NCBI RefSeq assembly: GCF_964036635.1 | Contig: NZ_OZ038524.1 | Location: 1,796,001 to 1,860,000, forward strand | Length of the DNA stretch: 64,000 nucleotides | Source of the DNA: Tenacibaculum dicentrarchi | GTDB taxonomy: Bacteria > Bacteroidota > Bacteroidia > Flavobacteriales > Flavobacteriaceae | Direction: 5' to 3' | Shown here: positions 27,142 through 36,320 of the stretch, one piece after another | Layout: every line of letters begins with the position of its first letter | Position numbering within the stretch: position 1 is the first letter of the stretch | Position numbers and translations under genes: made by a program | The notes under the pieces: model-generated | Seen by the model: the letters and a program-made list of their open reading frames with translations, nothing else | What the model was told of the DNA's origin: nothing | Databases searched by the model: none

Positions 27142-30100
27142 ATGAGCGTTTTAAATTCGATTCTTAAAATTTTTGTTGGTGATAAACAACAAAAAGACTT
27201 AAAACTTTTACAACCAATTGTTCAGAAAGTACAATACTTTGAAAAATCATTCAATAGTTTATCCAACGATGGGTTGCGAACAAAGACTATCGAATTTAAA
27301 TCAAAAATTAAAGAAGCAACAAAATCTTTTACAGATACAATCGCTACTCTAGAAAAAGAAGCTTTAACTGCTGATATTGACCGTCAAGAAGAAATATATT
27401 CTCAAATTGACAAGCTAAAAGACCAAGCATACGAAAAATCGGAAGCTGTTTTACTAGAAATTATGCCGGAAGCTTTTGCTTTAGTTAAAGAAACGGCAAA
27501 ACGTTTTACCGAAAATGATGCTATTGAAGTTACCGCATCTGCTTTCGATAGAGAATTATCTGCTACAAGAGCACATGTTACTTTAGATAATGACAAAGCA
27601 AACTGGGCTAGTTCATGGGATGCCGCTGGTAAAGAAGTTGCCTGGGACATGGTACATTATGACGTACAATTAATTGGTGGTTCTGTTTTACATCAAGGTA
27701 AAATTGCCGAAATGATGACTGGTGAAGGGAAAACCTTAGTATCTACTCTACCTGTTTACTTAAACGCCTTAACTGGTAACGGAGTACACGTAGTAACTGT
27801 AAACGACTATTTAGCAAAACGTGATAGAGCTTGGATGGCTCCAATTTTTGAATTCCACGGATTATCTACTGACTGTGTTGATTTTCATCAGCCAAATTCA
27901 GAAGAACGTAGAAATGCTTATAACGCCGATATTACCTACGGAACAAATAATGAATTTGGTTTCGATTATTTACGTGATAACATGGCTTCATCAAAAGATG
28001 ATTTAGTTCAAAGAGCGCCAAATTATGCTATTATTGATGAAGTAGATTCTGTTTTAATTGATGATGCTCGTACACCTTTAATTATTTCAGGTCCTGTAGC
28101 ACAAGGAGACCGTCATGAATTTAACGAATTAAAACCTTTAGTTGCTGATTTAGTTTCTCTACAAAACAAATATTTAGTAGGAGTTTTAGCAGAAGCTAAA
28201 AAATTATTAAAAGCTGGTGATGAAAAAGAAGGTGGTTTCTTATTATTTAGAGTTTACAGAGGTCTTCCTAAAAACAAAGCATTAATTAAGTTTTTATCTA
28301 CTGAAGGAGTTAAACAAATTCTTCAAAAAACAGAAAACTTTTATATGCAAGACAATAATAAGTTAATGCCTGAGGTAGATAACGAATTATGGTTTACTGT
28401 TGAAGAAAAAAATAATCAAATTGATTTAACTGATAAAGGAATTAATCTTTTATCAGAAAAAACACAAAATAATACCTTTTTCGTTTTACCAGATATTAGT
28501 GTTATTGTTGGTCAAATAGACAATAGTCAAGATAGCCCTGAAGATAAAGCAAACAAAAAAGAAGAATTATACCGTGATTTTAGCGTAAAAAGTGAGCGTA
28601 TTCATACTATGAATCAACTTTTAAAAGCATATACTGTTTTTGAAAAAGATGTGGAATATGTGGTTATGGACAACAAAGTAATGATTGTTGATGAGCAAAC
28701 AGGTCGTATTATGGACGGGCGTCGTTACTCAGATGGATTACACCAAGCATTAGAAGCAAAAGAAAACGTAAACATTGAAGATGCTACGCAAACTTTTGCA
28801 ACGGTTACTTTACAAAATTACTTTAGAATGTATCGCAAATTATCTGGAATGACAGGTACGGCGATTACAGAATCGGGTGAATTTTGGGAAATTTATAAAT
28901 TAGATGTTGTTGAAATCCCTACCAACAGACCTATCCAAAGAGATGATAAAGACGATTTAGTTTACAAAACTACTCGTGAAAAATACAATGCTGTTATTGA
29001 AGATGTTGTAAAACTATCGAACGCAGGTCGTCCAGTACTTATTGGAACAACATCCGTAGAAATATCAGAATTATTAGGTAGAATGTTACAAATGCGTAAA
29101 ATTCCGCATAATATATTAAATGCAAAATTACACAAACGTGAAGCTGATGTTGTTGCTGAAGCTGGAAAACCTGGGATTGTAACCATTGCTACAAATATGG
29201 CAGGTCGTGGTACCGATATTAAATTATCGAAAGAAGTAAAAGATAATGGTGGTTTAGCTATTGTTGGTACAGAACGTCATGATTCTCGTCGTGTTGACCG
29301 TCAGTTACGTGGGCGTGCGGGTCGTCAGGGAGATGTTGGTTCGTCACAATTTTATGTTGCTTTAGATGACAATTTAATGCGTTTATTTGGTTCTGACAGA
29401 ATTGCCAAAATGATGGACAGAATGGGATTAAAAGATGGGGAAGTAATTCAACATTCTATGATTTCAAAATCTATTGAAAGAGCGCAAAAGAAAGTTGAAG
29501 AAAACAATTTTGGTATTCGTAAGCGTTTATTAGAGTATGATGATATTATGAACGCACAACGTGAGTTTATTTACAAACGTCGTCGTCATGCCTTAGATGG
29601 TCAGCGTTTACAAATTGACATTGCAAATATGATTTATGATACTTGTAATTCAATTGTAAAGCAAAATAAAGCGAGTAATAATTATAAAAACTTTGAGTTT
29701 GAATTAATTCGTTTCTCTGCAATGACTTCACCTTTTACTGAAGATGAATTTAAAAAATTCACAGAAGAAGAATTAACAGATAAATTATACGTTATTGTTT
29801 CTGCTCATTATAAAAATGATACCGAAAGACATGCACATACTGCTTTTCCTGTTATTAAAAATGTTTTTGAAACCGAAGGAGATCGCTATGAACGTATTGT
29901 AGTTCCTTTTACCGACGGCGCTAAAACAGTACAGGTAGTTACCAATTTAAAACAAGCTTATGAATCGGAAGGAAAATCATTAGTAAACGACTTTGAAAAG
30001 AACATCACGTTATCTATTATTGATGAAAACTGGAAAGATCATTTACGTAAAATGGACGAATTAAAACAAACCGTTCAAAATGCAACCTACGAACAGAAAG

Positions 30101-30495
30101 ATCCTTTATTAGTGTACAAATTTGAAGCTTTTGAATTATTTCAAGCTACTGTTGATGTCATTAATAAAGAAGTCTTATCTTTCTTATTTAAAGGACATTT
30201 GCCAAGCCAAGACGCCGATCAGGTATCGGAAGCTCCTGAACAACAAGAAATTCAGCAATTTGACACCCATAAAGACGAGGTTCAAAACTCTTCGCAACAA
30301 GCCATGAGTAATGCTCGTAATCAGCAAACTCAAGAACAACAAGTTGTTGAAACAATTGTTCGTGAAGAGCCAAAGGTTGGGCGTAACGAAAAAGTTACCA
30401 TCAAAAATGTGATGTCTGGCGAAGAAAAAGAATTAAAATACAAACAAGCAATCCCTTTATTAGAATCAGGGAAATGGGTGGTTTATCAAAAATAA
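27142..30495 (+). CDS. secA: Preprotein translocase ATPase SecA
   Basis: Drives Sec-dependent protein export across the inner membrane. 1117 residues, about 200 more than E. coli SecA. Walker A is GEGKT (194-198), the DEAD-like box is DEVDSVLIDDARTPLI, and GTERHDSRRVDRQLRGRAGRQGD (conserved motif VI area) is present. An extra segment of about 140 residues (roughly 335-475, from LVSLQNKYLVGV to about VKSERIHTM) splits the first nucleotide-binding half, as in Bacteroidota SecA. The C-terminal zinc/SecB-binding CxC motif is absent; instead the protein ends in VMSGEEKELKYKQAI. It is monocistronic. Confidence 0.97.
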   Translation: MSVLNSILKIFVGDKQQKDLKLLQPIVQKVQYFEKSFNSLSNDGLRTKTIEFKSKIKEATKSFTDTIATLEKEALTADIDRQEEIYSQIDKLKDQAYEKSEAVLLEIMPEAFALVKETAKRFTENDAIEVTASAFDRELSATRAHVTLDNDKANWASSWDAAGKEVAWDMVHYDVQLIGGSVLHQGKIAEMMTGEGKTLVSTLPVYLNALTGNGVHVVTVNDYLAKRDRAWMAPIFEFHGLSTDCVDFHQPNSEERRNAYNADITYGTNNEFGFDYLRDNMASSKDDLVQRAPNYAIIDEVDSVLIDDARTPLIISGPVAQGDRHEFNELKPLVADLVSLQNKYLVGVLAEAKKLLKAGDEKEGGFLLFRVYRGLPKNKALIKFLSTEGVKQILQKTENFYMQDNNKLMPEVDNELWFTVEEKNNQIDLTDKGINLLSEKTQNNTFFVLPDISVIVGQIDNSQDSPEDKANKKEELYRDFSVKSERIHTMNQLLKAYTVFEKDVEYVVMDNKVMIVDEQTGRIMDGRRYSDGLHQALEAKENVNIEDATQTFATVTLQNYFRMYRKLSGMTGTAITESGEFWEIYKLDVVEIPTNRPIQRDDKDDLVYKTTREKYNAVIEDVVKLSNAGRPVLIGTTSVEISELLGRMLQMRKIPHNILNAKLHKREADVVAEAGKPGIVTIATNMAGRGTDIKLSKEVKDNGGLAIVGTERHDSRRVDRQLRGRAGRQGDVGSSQFYVALDDNLMRLFGSDRIAKMMDRMGLKDGEVIQHSMISKSIERAQKKVEENNFGIRKRLLEYDDIMNAQREFIYKRRRHALDGQRLQIDIANMIYDTCNSIVKQNKASNNYKNFEFELIRFSAMTSPFTEDEFKKFTEEELTDKLYVIVSAHYKNDTERHAHTAFPVIKNVFETEGDRYERIVVPFTDGAKTVQVVTNLKQAYESEGKSLVNDFEKNITLSIIDENWKDHLRKMDELKQTVQNATYEQKDPLLVYKFEAFELFQATVDVINKEVLSFLFKGHLPSQDADQVSEAPEQQEIQQFDTHKDEVQNSSQQAMSNARNQQTQEQQVVETIVREEPKVGRNEKVTIKNVMSGEEKELKYKQAIPLLESGKWVVYQK

Positions 30496-30516
30496 ATAAC
30501 CTTTAATACACACTTT

Positions 30517-30562
30517 AAAAGACGTAAATACTTGGCTAAAACCATGTTTTTACGTCTTTTTT
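30517..30562 (+). terminator. Rho-independent terminator after secA
   Basis: AAAAGACGTAAA (30517-30528) pairs with TTTACGTCTTTT (30549-30560). The 20-nt loop has a small TGG/CCA helix of its own, and a T run follows. Confidence 0.8.
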
Positions 30563-30666
30563 ACATTCTAAATATTTACATTAATAATACACAGCGTTTA
30601 CCTTTGTTTAAAGATTTGACTGCGAATACTTCACAATTTGCTTAAGATTAAAACACATTTGAAAAG

Positions 30667-30674
30667 TATGTTTG
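30667..30674 (+). promoter_or_regulatory. -7 promoter element of the phosphatase/glycosyltransferase pair
   Basis: TATGTTTG matches TAnnTTTG. The implied transcript start near 30678 rules out the upstream TTG at 30672 and supports the ATG at 30702 as the start. Confidence 0.45.
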
Positions 30675-30701
30675 TATAAATACATTAGGATACTTTTTAA
30701 A

Positions 30702-31571
30702 ATGATAAAAAACAAGAAACGAAAATTAGATATTGTTGTTATTTCTGATGTTCACTTAGGTACTTATGGATGTAAAGCTAAAGAACTTCATAGTTATTTA
30801 AAATCTGTAGAACCAAAAATTTTAATTTTAAATGGCGATATTATTGATATTTGGCAGTTTAAGAAAAGTTATTTTCCTAAATCTCATATGAAAATAATAA
30901 AGCAACTAATGTCTTACATTACCTCAAATACTAAAGTATATTACATAACTGGTAATCACGATGAAATGCTTCGTAAATTCAAAGGTTTTAGTCTTGGTAA
31001 TTTTGAAATTGTAAATAAAGTAATATTAAATATTGATGGTAAAAAAGGTTGGTTTTTTCATGGTGATGTTTTTGATGTAACCATGCAACACTCTAAATGG
31101 TTAGCAAAACTTGGTAGTATTGGTTATGATACTTTAATTCTGATAAATATTGCTGTAAACTGGTTTAGTCAAAAACTAGGTTACGGAAAATTATCTTTTT
31201 CTAAAAAGATAAAAAACAGTGTTAAAGGGGCTGTGAAATTTATCAATAATTTTGAAACTACCGCTTCTGATATTGCTATTTCTAATGGATATGATTATGT
31301 AGTATGCGGTCATATACATCAACCTGAAATGAAAATAATTAGAAATGAAAGCGGAGAAACTACCTACTTAAACTCTGGTGATTGGGTTGAAAACCTAACA
31401 GCCTTAGAATACACAAATAAAAAATGGTCGTTATACGAATATGAAAAAGATGAAATAGCTCAAAAAATTAACAATGAAGTTATTGAAAATAATGAAGAAT
31501 TTATAACAGCAGAAAGTAGTAATAGTAAACTTTTTGAAGACCTTTTACACGAATTTAATATAAAAAACTAA
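30702..31571 (+). CDS. LpxH-like metallophosphatase (UDP-2,3-diacylglucosamine diphosphatase family)
   Basis: 289 residues from ATG 30702; an in-frame TTG at 30672 lies inside the promoter. It is a calcineurin-like phosphoesterase with the metal motifs in order: ISDVHLGTYG, LNGDIIDIW, ITGNHDE, FHGDVFD and CGHIHQPE. These match the LpxH/YbbF branch, which cleaves UDP-2,3-diacylglucosamine in lipid A synthesis. Bacteroidota often have more than one such gene, and this one sits with a glycosyltransferase, so a different glycolipid or nucleotide-sugar substrate is possible. The next gene begins 6 nt after the stop. Confidence 0.82.
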   Translation: MIKNKKRKLDIVVISDVHLGTYGCKAKELHSYLKSVEPKILILNGDIIDIWQFKKSYFPKSHMKIIKQLMSYITSNTKVYYITGNHDEMLRKFKGFSLGNFEIVNKVILNIDGKKGWFFHGDVFDVTMQHSKWLAKLGSIGYDTLILINIAVNWFSQKLGYGKLSFSKKIKNSVKGAVKFINNFETTASDIAISNGYDYVVCGHIHQPEMKIIRNESGETTYLNSGDWVENLTALEYTNKKWSLYEYEKDEIAQKINNEVIENNEEFITAESSNSKLFEDLLHEFNIKN

Positions 31572-31577
31572 ACTCTT

Positions 31578-32594
31578 ATGAAAATATTATATGCTTTTCA
31601 AGGCACAGGAAACGGACACGCAAGTAGAGCTATTGAAATTATACCTTACCTAAAACAAAGAGCTGATGTTGATATATTAATTAGTGGATATCAAAGTGAA
31701 TTAGCACTCCCTTTTGAAGTAAAATACAAATATTATGGGCTGAGTTTTATCTTTGGAAAAAAAGGAGGAATTGATATTTGGGAAACCATAAAAAAAGCTA
31801 AAATTAAAAATTTATTTAAAGAAATTAAAAATGTTCCTTTAGATGAATATGATTTAATTATTAATGATTTTGAACCGATTACTGCTTGGGCATCAAAAAT
31901 AAAAAAAAGCAATATTATATCATTAAGTCATCAAAGTGCTGTTTCAGATAAAAGCTCACCAAAATTTGGAACATTACGTTTTGAACGTTTAATTTTGAAA
32001 TACTATGCTCCTATAAAAACAAAATTTGGTTTTCACTTTAAAGCATATTCTTCTGATATTTTTACACCAATAATTCGTAAAAAAATAAGAAATACACCTA
32101 TTACCAATAAAGGACATTACACTGTTTACTTACCTGCTTATGGTGATAAAAAAATAATAAAAGTACTTTCTAAAATTGAAAATATTAAATGGGAAGTTTT
32201 CTCTAAACACACCAAAAAAAATATTATTAAAAAAAATATTATTATCAAACCAATAAATGGTGATAGTTTTATTAAAAGCATCAGTTCTTGTAAAGGAGTT
32301 ATGTGTGGTGCTGGGTTTGAAACCCCTGCCGAAACTTTATTTCTTCAAAAAAAGCTATTGGTAATCCCTATGAAAAACCAATATGAACAACAATGTAATG
32401 CACTTTCTTTAAAAAAAATGGGGATACCTGTTTTGAAAACTTTCAATAAAAAACAACTTTCTAAAATTATTACTTGGGTTGATACTAAACAAAATATTAA
32501 AGTTAATTATCCTGATGTAACTGAAGATATTTTAGATACTATTATTTCACCTTATTATAATCAAACTATTTTACCTGTAACAGCTACCATTTAA
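31578..32594 (+). CDS. Glycosyltransferase, GT28/UDP-glucuronosyltransferase-like
   Basis: 338 residues. Starts with AFQGTGNGHASRAIEIIPYL, the glycine-rich acceptor loop of GT-B enzymes of the MurG/GT28 type. The C-terminal half carries CKGVMCGAGFETPAETLFLQKK and VIPMKNQYEQQCNALSL, the nucleotide-sugar binding region. It probably transfers a sugar to a lipid at the inner membrane, paired with the upstream phosphatase gene (6 nt apart). Donor and acceptor are unknown. Its 3' end overlaps the convergent ung gene by 11 bp. Confidence 0.8.
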   Translation: MKILYAFQGTGNGHASRAIEIIPYLKQRADVDILISGYQSELALPFEVKYKYYGLSFIFGKKGGIDIWETIKKAKIKNLFKEIKNVPLDEYDLIINDFEPITAWASKIKKSNIISLSHQSAVSDKSSPKFGTLRFERLILKYYAPIKTKFGFHFKAYSSDIFTPIIRKKIRNTPITNKGHYTVYLPAYGDKKIIKVLSKIENIKWEVFSKHTKKNIIKKNIIIKPINGDSFIKSISSCKGVMCGAGFETPAETLFLQKKLLVIPMKNQYEQQCNALSLKKMGIPVLKTFNKKQLSKIITWVDTKQNIKVNYPDVTEDILDTIISPYYNQTILPVTATI

Positions 32595-33270
32595 TCGGTT
32601 TTAAGTTTTCACTTTTCAAAAATTCATTGGTTTTTGAAAAGTGCTTACTACCAAACCAACCTCGCCAAGCACCTAATGGTGATGGATGCGGTGCTTTAAA
32701 AATGGTATGTTTTTGAGTATCGATAACACTTCCTTTTTTTTCGGCAAATTTACCCCAAAGTAAAAATACTACGCCTGTTTTTTCTTCGGATATTTTTTGA
32801 ATAACGGCATCAGTAAATTGTTCCCAGCCTTGTTTTTGATGACTTCCTGCCTCGCCTTCTCTAACTGTTAAAGTTGCATTTAATAATAAAACTCCTTGTT
32901 TTGCCCAACGAGATAAATCGCCAGAAATAGGATATGAAACTTGTAAATCTGTTTCAATTTCTTTAAAAATATTTACTAATGATGGCGGATGCTTTATACC
33001 ATCGTTTACAGAAAAAGATAAACCGTTTGCCTGACCAACTCCATGATATGGGTCTTGACCAATAATAACCACTTTTAAATCATCAAAAGAACAATAATTA
33101 AATGCTGAGAAAATATTTTCTTTTTTAGGATAACAAGTATTTTCATTAAATTCTTTATCAATAAAATTAGATAAACCTTTAAAATATGTTTTTTCGAATT
33201 CTAGCTTTAAAACATTTTTCCAATCAATGGGTAGTATTGTATCATTCATAATCTCTTGAATTTCTTTCAA
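32584..33270 (-). CDS. ung: Uracil-DNA glycosylase
   Basis: Removes uracil from DNA in base-excision repair. 228 residues, the usual size. The water-activating loop is VVIIGQDPYHGVGQANGLSFSV, split here by catalytic D73, and the leucine/minor-groove loop is APHPSPLGAWRGWFGSKHFSK. The start is divergent from the porin gene with only 30 bp between. Confidence 0.97.
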   Translation of the reverse strand: MKEIQEIMNDTILPIDWKNVLKLEFEKTYFKGLSNFIDKEFNENTCYPKKENIFSAFNYCSFDDLKVVIIGQDPYHGVGQANGLSFSVNDGIKHPPSLVNIFKEIETDLQVSYPISGDLSRWAKQGVLLLNATLTVREGEAGSHQKQGWEQFTDAVIQKISEEKTGVVFLLWGKFAEKKGSVIDTQKHTIFKAPHPSPLGAWRGWFGSKHFSKTNEFLKSENLKPIKW

Positions 33271-33300
33271 ATATTATAAAAAAATGTTATTTTTACAAAT

Positions 33301-34530
33301 ATGTTAAAAATAAAAAAAAACAAGGCTACAATAGCCTTACTACTACTTTCAATAGGAATTAGTTTCGGGCAAATATCTCCAGATTATAAAGGAGGATTTA
33401 AAATTAAATTTGACCAAAAAGGCGATAAATATTTACGATTTATCAGCTTCTTACAAGTTCAAGCCAAATACAATAATGACGTACCTAGTGATGTTTCTAA
33501 AACCTCTTTTCAATTACGAAGGGCTCGATTAATTGCGTTTTCACAAATTAACAAAGATTTTCTAGTACTGTTTCACCTAGGGCTTAACTCACTTAACAAT
33601 AAGAGATTAAGCCCTGTTGGAAAAGGCGAATCATCTCAATTATTTCTTCATGATGCCTACCTTCAGTACAAACTATTTGGAGAACATTTATACTTAGGTG
33701 GTGGGCTTCATTATTACAACGGAATTTCAAGGCTAAACAATCAATCGTCAACCAATATGGTTACCTTATCGAACAACCGTTCATCATGGGCTACCGTTGG
33801 TCTTTCCGATCAGTTTGCTAGGCAATTAGGTGTTTTTATTAAAGGTTCTTTTGACAGGGTTAACTATCGTTTTAGTGTTAACGAAGCCAATATTTCTACC
33901 TTAGATAAAGCCGAATTAGTCGCAAATTCCATCAGATATCAAGGCAATAAAGTATTAGGTTCAAGAGATGCCGGTAAAACTTTTTCGGGGTATTTTGACT
34001 ATAATTTTCTTGACCAAGAAAAATCGTTGCTTCCATACATGACAGGAACTTATCTTGGGACAAAAAAAGTATTTAATATCGGTGCAGGATTTTTTGCACA
34101 CCCTAATGGAGTTGTTTCTAAAAATGCGGCGAATAGCAATATTGGGCATGATGTTAACATTTTTTCAGTAGATGCTTACTATGACGCACCACTTTATAAT
34201 GGCGCGATATCTGCTTATGCGCAATATCAAAATAACGATTACGGTAGCAACTATAATTTTGGTCCTTATGCTTCTGGAAACATGGTTTATGGGCATGTTG
34301 GTTATTTAATCCCTAGTAAAAACAATAAATTTAGGGTACAGCCATTTGTAGCACATTCGTACAGAACTGCCGATGCTTTGCAAAATACCGAATATAATTC
34401 GACGAAAATAGGTGCAAATGTTTTTTTAAGCGGGCATAATTCGAAGCTTTCTATCGAGTATCAAAAAGATAATAACTTTGCCAATACAACTACTAATTTA
34501 GTAACACTTCAGGCGCAAATTTTATTTTAA
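33301..34530 (+). CDS. Outer-membrane porin, phosphate-selective porin-like
   Basis: 409 residues with a signal peptide (about 1-24, cleavage after ISFG). The remainder is beta-rich with alternating aromatic residues: FISFLQVQAKY, FQLRRARLIAFSQINKDF, DAYLQYKLFGEHLYLGGGLHYY, and a terminal aromatic-type strand (LVTLQAQILF). This fits a 16-18-stranded porin of the OprP/OprO type. It lies 26 nt before the lactate permease gene and is probably the outer-membrane entry point for lactate or a similar anion. The role is inferred from context. Confidence 0.78.
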   Translation: MLKIKKNKATIALLLLSIGISFGQISPDYKGGFKIKFDQKGDKYLRFISFLQVQAKYNNDVPSDVSKTSFQLRRARLIAFSQINKDFLVLFHLGLNSLNNKRLSPVGKGESSQLFLHDAYLQYKLFGEHLYLGGGLHYYNGISRLNNQSSTNMVTLSNNRSSWATVGLSDQFARQLGVFIKGSFDRVNYRFSVNEANISTLDKAELVANSIRYQGNKVLGSRDAGKTFSGYFDYNFLDQEKSLLPYMTGTYLGTKKVFNIGAGFFAHPNGVVSKNAANSNIGHDVNIFSVDAYYDAPLYNGAISAYAQYQNNDYGSNYNFGPYASGNMVYGHVGYLIPSKNNKFRVQPFVAHSYRTADALQNTEYNSTKIGANVFLSGHNSKLSIEYQKDNNFANTTTNLVTLQAQILF

Positions 34531-34556
34531 TTAAAAACATAAAACAACATTAATAT

Positions 34557-36296
34557 ATGGGTGATTTTATCAAAGACAGCATTTTTATACAAGCATTATT
34601 AGCCTTTTCACCAATTTTAGTCTCTGCTATTTTATTAGTTGGTCTGCGTTGGTCTGCAAAAAAAACCATGCCTATTATTTATCTTTTAGTGGCATTAATC
34701 GCTTTATTTGCATGGCAAGTTCCTGTAGAAAGAATTTTTGCATCAACCTTACAGGGTTTAATTTACACCGCCTCTATCCTTTGGATTGTTTTCGGTGCTA
34801 TTTTACTTTTAAACACTCTTAAAAACTCAGGCGCCATAAAAGCTATTCGAGAAGGTTTTATTAACGTAAGCCCCGACAGACGAATTCAAGTAATTATCAT
34901 TGCTTGGTTATTTGGCTGTTTTATAGAAGGTGCTTCAGGTTTTGGAACTCCTGCGGCAATATGCGCACCGCTTTTAGTAGGTTTAGGGTTTCCTGCAATG
35001 GCGGCCATAACTATTGGAATGATGATTCAAAGTACGCCTGTTTCTTTTGGAGCAGTAGGAACACCTGTTTTAATTGGTGTTAAAGGTGGTTTAGATCATC
35101 AAACAATAGGACAGCAATTAGCCGAAAACGGAAGTTCTTGGGATATTTTTTTACAAACTATTATTTCAGAAGTAGCCATTACACATGCCATTGTAGGAAC
35201 ATTTATTCCGTTATTTATGTGTGTTATGATGACCCGCTTTTTTGGAAAAAACAAATCGTGGAAAGAAGGGCTTGAAATTTTACCTTTCGCTATTTTATCA
35301 GGATTGGCATTTACCATTCCTTACGCTTTAACAGGTGTTTATTTAGGAGCTGAATTCCCATCTATTATTGGTGCTTTAGTTGGTTTACCAATTGTAGTTT
35401 TTGCAGCTAAAAACAATTTTTTAACACCAAAAAAACCGTGGGATTTTCCTGAAAGTTCTTTATGGCCTGCCGAATGGTTAGGAAACTTACAAAATAAAGT
35501 AGATACTTTAACCCAAGATATTAAAGCATCTAAAATGTCTTTAACAAAAGCATGGATTCCTTATTTATTAGTTGCTATACTTTTAGTTTTAAGTAGAATC
35601 CCTGAATTAGGAATTGGTAGTGTTTTAAAATATATCAACATCAATTTTAAAAATATTTTAAATCAAGAAGGTATTAATGGAAGTTTCTCTCCTTTATATT
35701 TACCTGGAGGAATTATGGTTTTGGTGGTTATTTTAACCTATTTTATACACGGTATGAAACCAAAACAATTATCGAGTGCTATTGGAGAATCGACCAAAAC
35801 TTTAATTAGCGCAGGGTTTGTTTTAGTATTTACAGTTCCGATGGTTCGAATTTTAATTAACTCAGGAGTTAACGATTTAAATATTGCTAGTATGCCAATT
35901 GCCATGGCAGAATTTGTTGCCGATAATGTAGGAAAAGTATATCCTATATTTGCCCCTACTATTGGAGCGATGGGTGCTTTTATTGCAGGGAGTAATACGG
36001 TAAGTAACATGATGCTTTCTCAATTTCAATTTTCAACAGCCATGTCGTTAGGGGTTTCAGGTGCTATTTTAGTAGCCTTACAAGCTGTAGGTGCTGCCGC
36101 AGGAAACATGATTGCAATACACAATATTGTAGCTGCTTCGGCAACTGTTGGGCTTTTAGGTAAAGAAGGTGATATTTTAAGAAAAACAATAATCCCTACA
36201 TTATATTACGTAATTTTTGCAGGAGCTATAGGTGTTATCATGATATACCTTTTAGGAATTACAGATCCTTTAGTTGTGCTACCTACTGTAAAATAA
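34557..36296 (+). CDS. L-lactate permease (LctP family)
   Basis: Imports lactate, probably with protons. 579 residues with about 12-14 hydrophobic segments. LctP landmarks are LFGCFIEGASGFGTPAAICAP (split at about residue 122-140), FGAVGTPVLIGV and, near the end, APTIGAMGAFIAGSNTVSNMML. It is the middle gene of a porin-permease-dehydrogenase run (26 and 24 nt gaps). Glycolate is a possible alternative substrate in this family. Confidence 0.92.
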   Translation: MGDFIKDSIFIQALLAFSPILVSAILLVGLRWSAKKTMPIIYLLVALIALFAWQVPVERIFASTLQGLIYTASILWIVFGAILLLNTLKNSGAIKAIREGFINVSPDRRIQVIIIAWLFGCFIEGASGFGTPAAICAPLLVGLGFPAMAAITIGMMIQSTPVSFGAVGTPVLIGVKGGLDHQTIGQQLAENGSSWDIFLQTIISEVAITHAIVGTFIPLFMCVMMTRFFGKNKSWKEGLEILPFAILSGLAFTIPYALTGVYLGAEFPSIIGALVGLPIVVFAAKNNFLTPKKPWDFPESSLWPAEWLGNLQNKVDTLTQDIKASKMSLTKAWIPYLLVAILLVLSRIPELGIGSVLKYININFKNILNQEGINGSFSPLYLPGGIMVLVVILTYFIHGMKPKQLSSAIGESTKTLISAGFVLVFTVPMVRILINSGVNDLNIASMPIAMAEFVADNVGKVYPIFAPTIGAMGAFIAGSNTVSNMMLSQFQFSTAMSLGVSGAILVALQAVGAAAGNMIAIHNIVAASATVGLLGKEGDILRKTIIPTLYYVIFAGAIGVIMIYLLGITDPLVVLPTVK

Positions 36297-36320
36297 TATT
36301 TAAAAAAAACAAACAAAACA

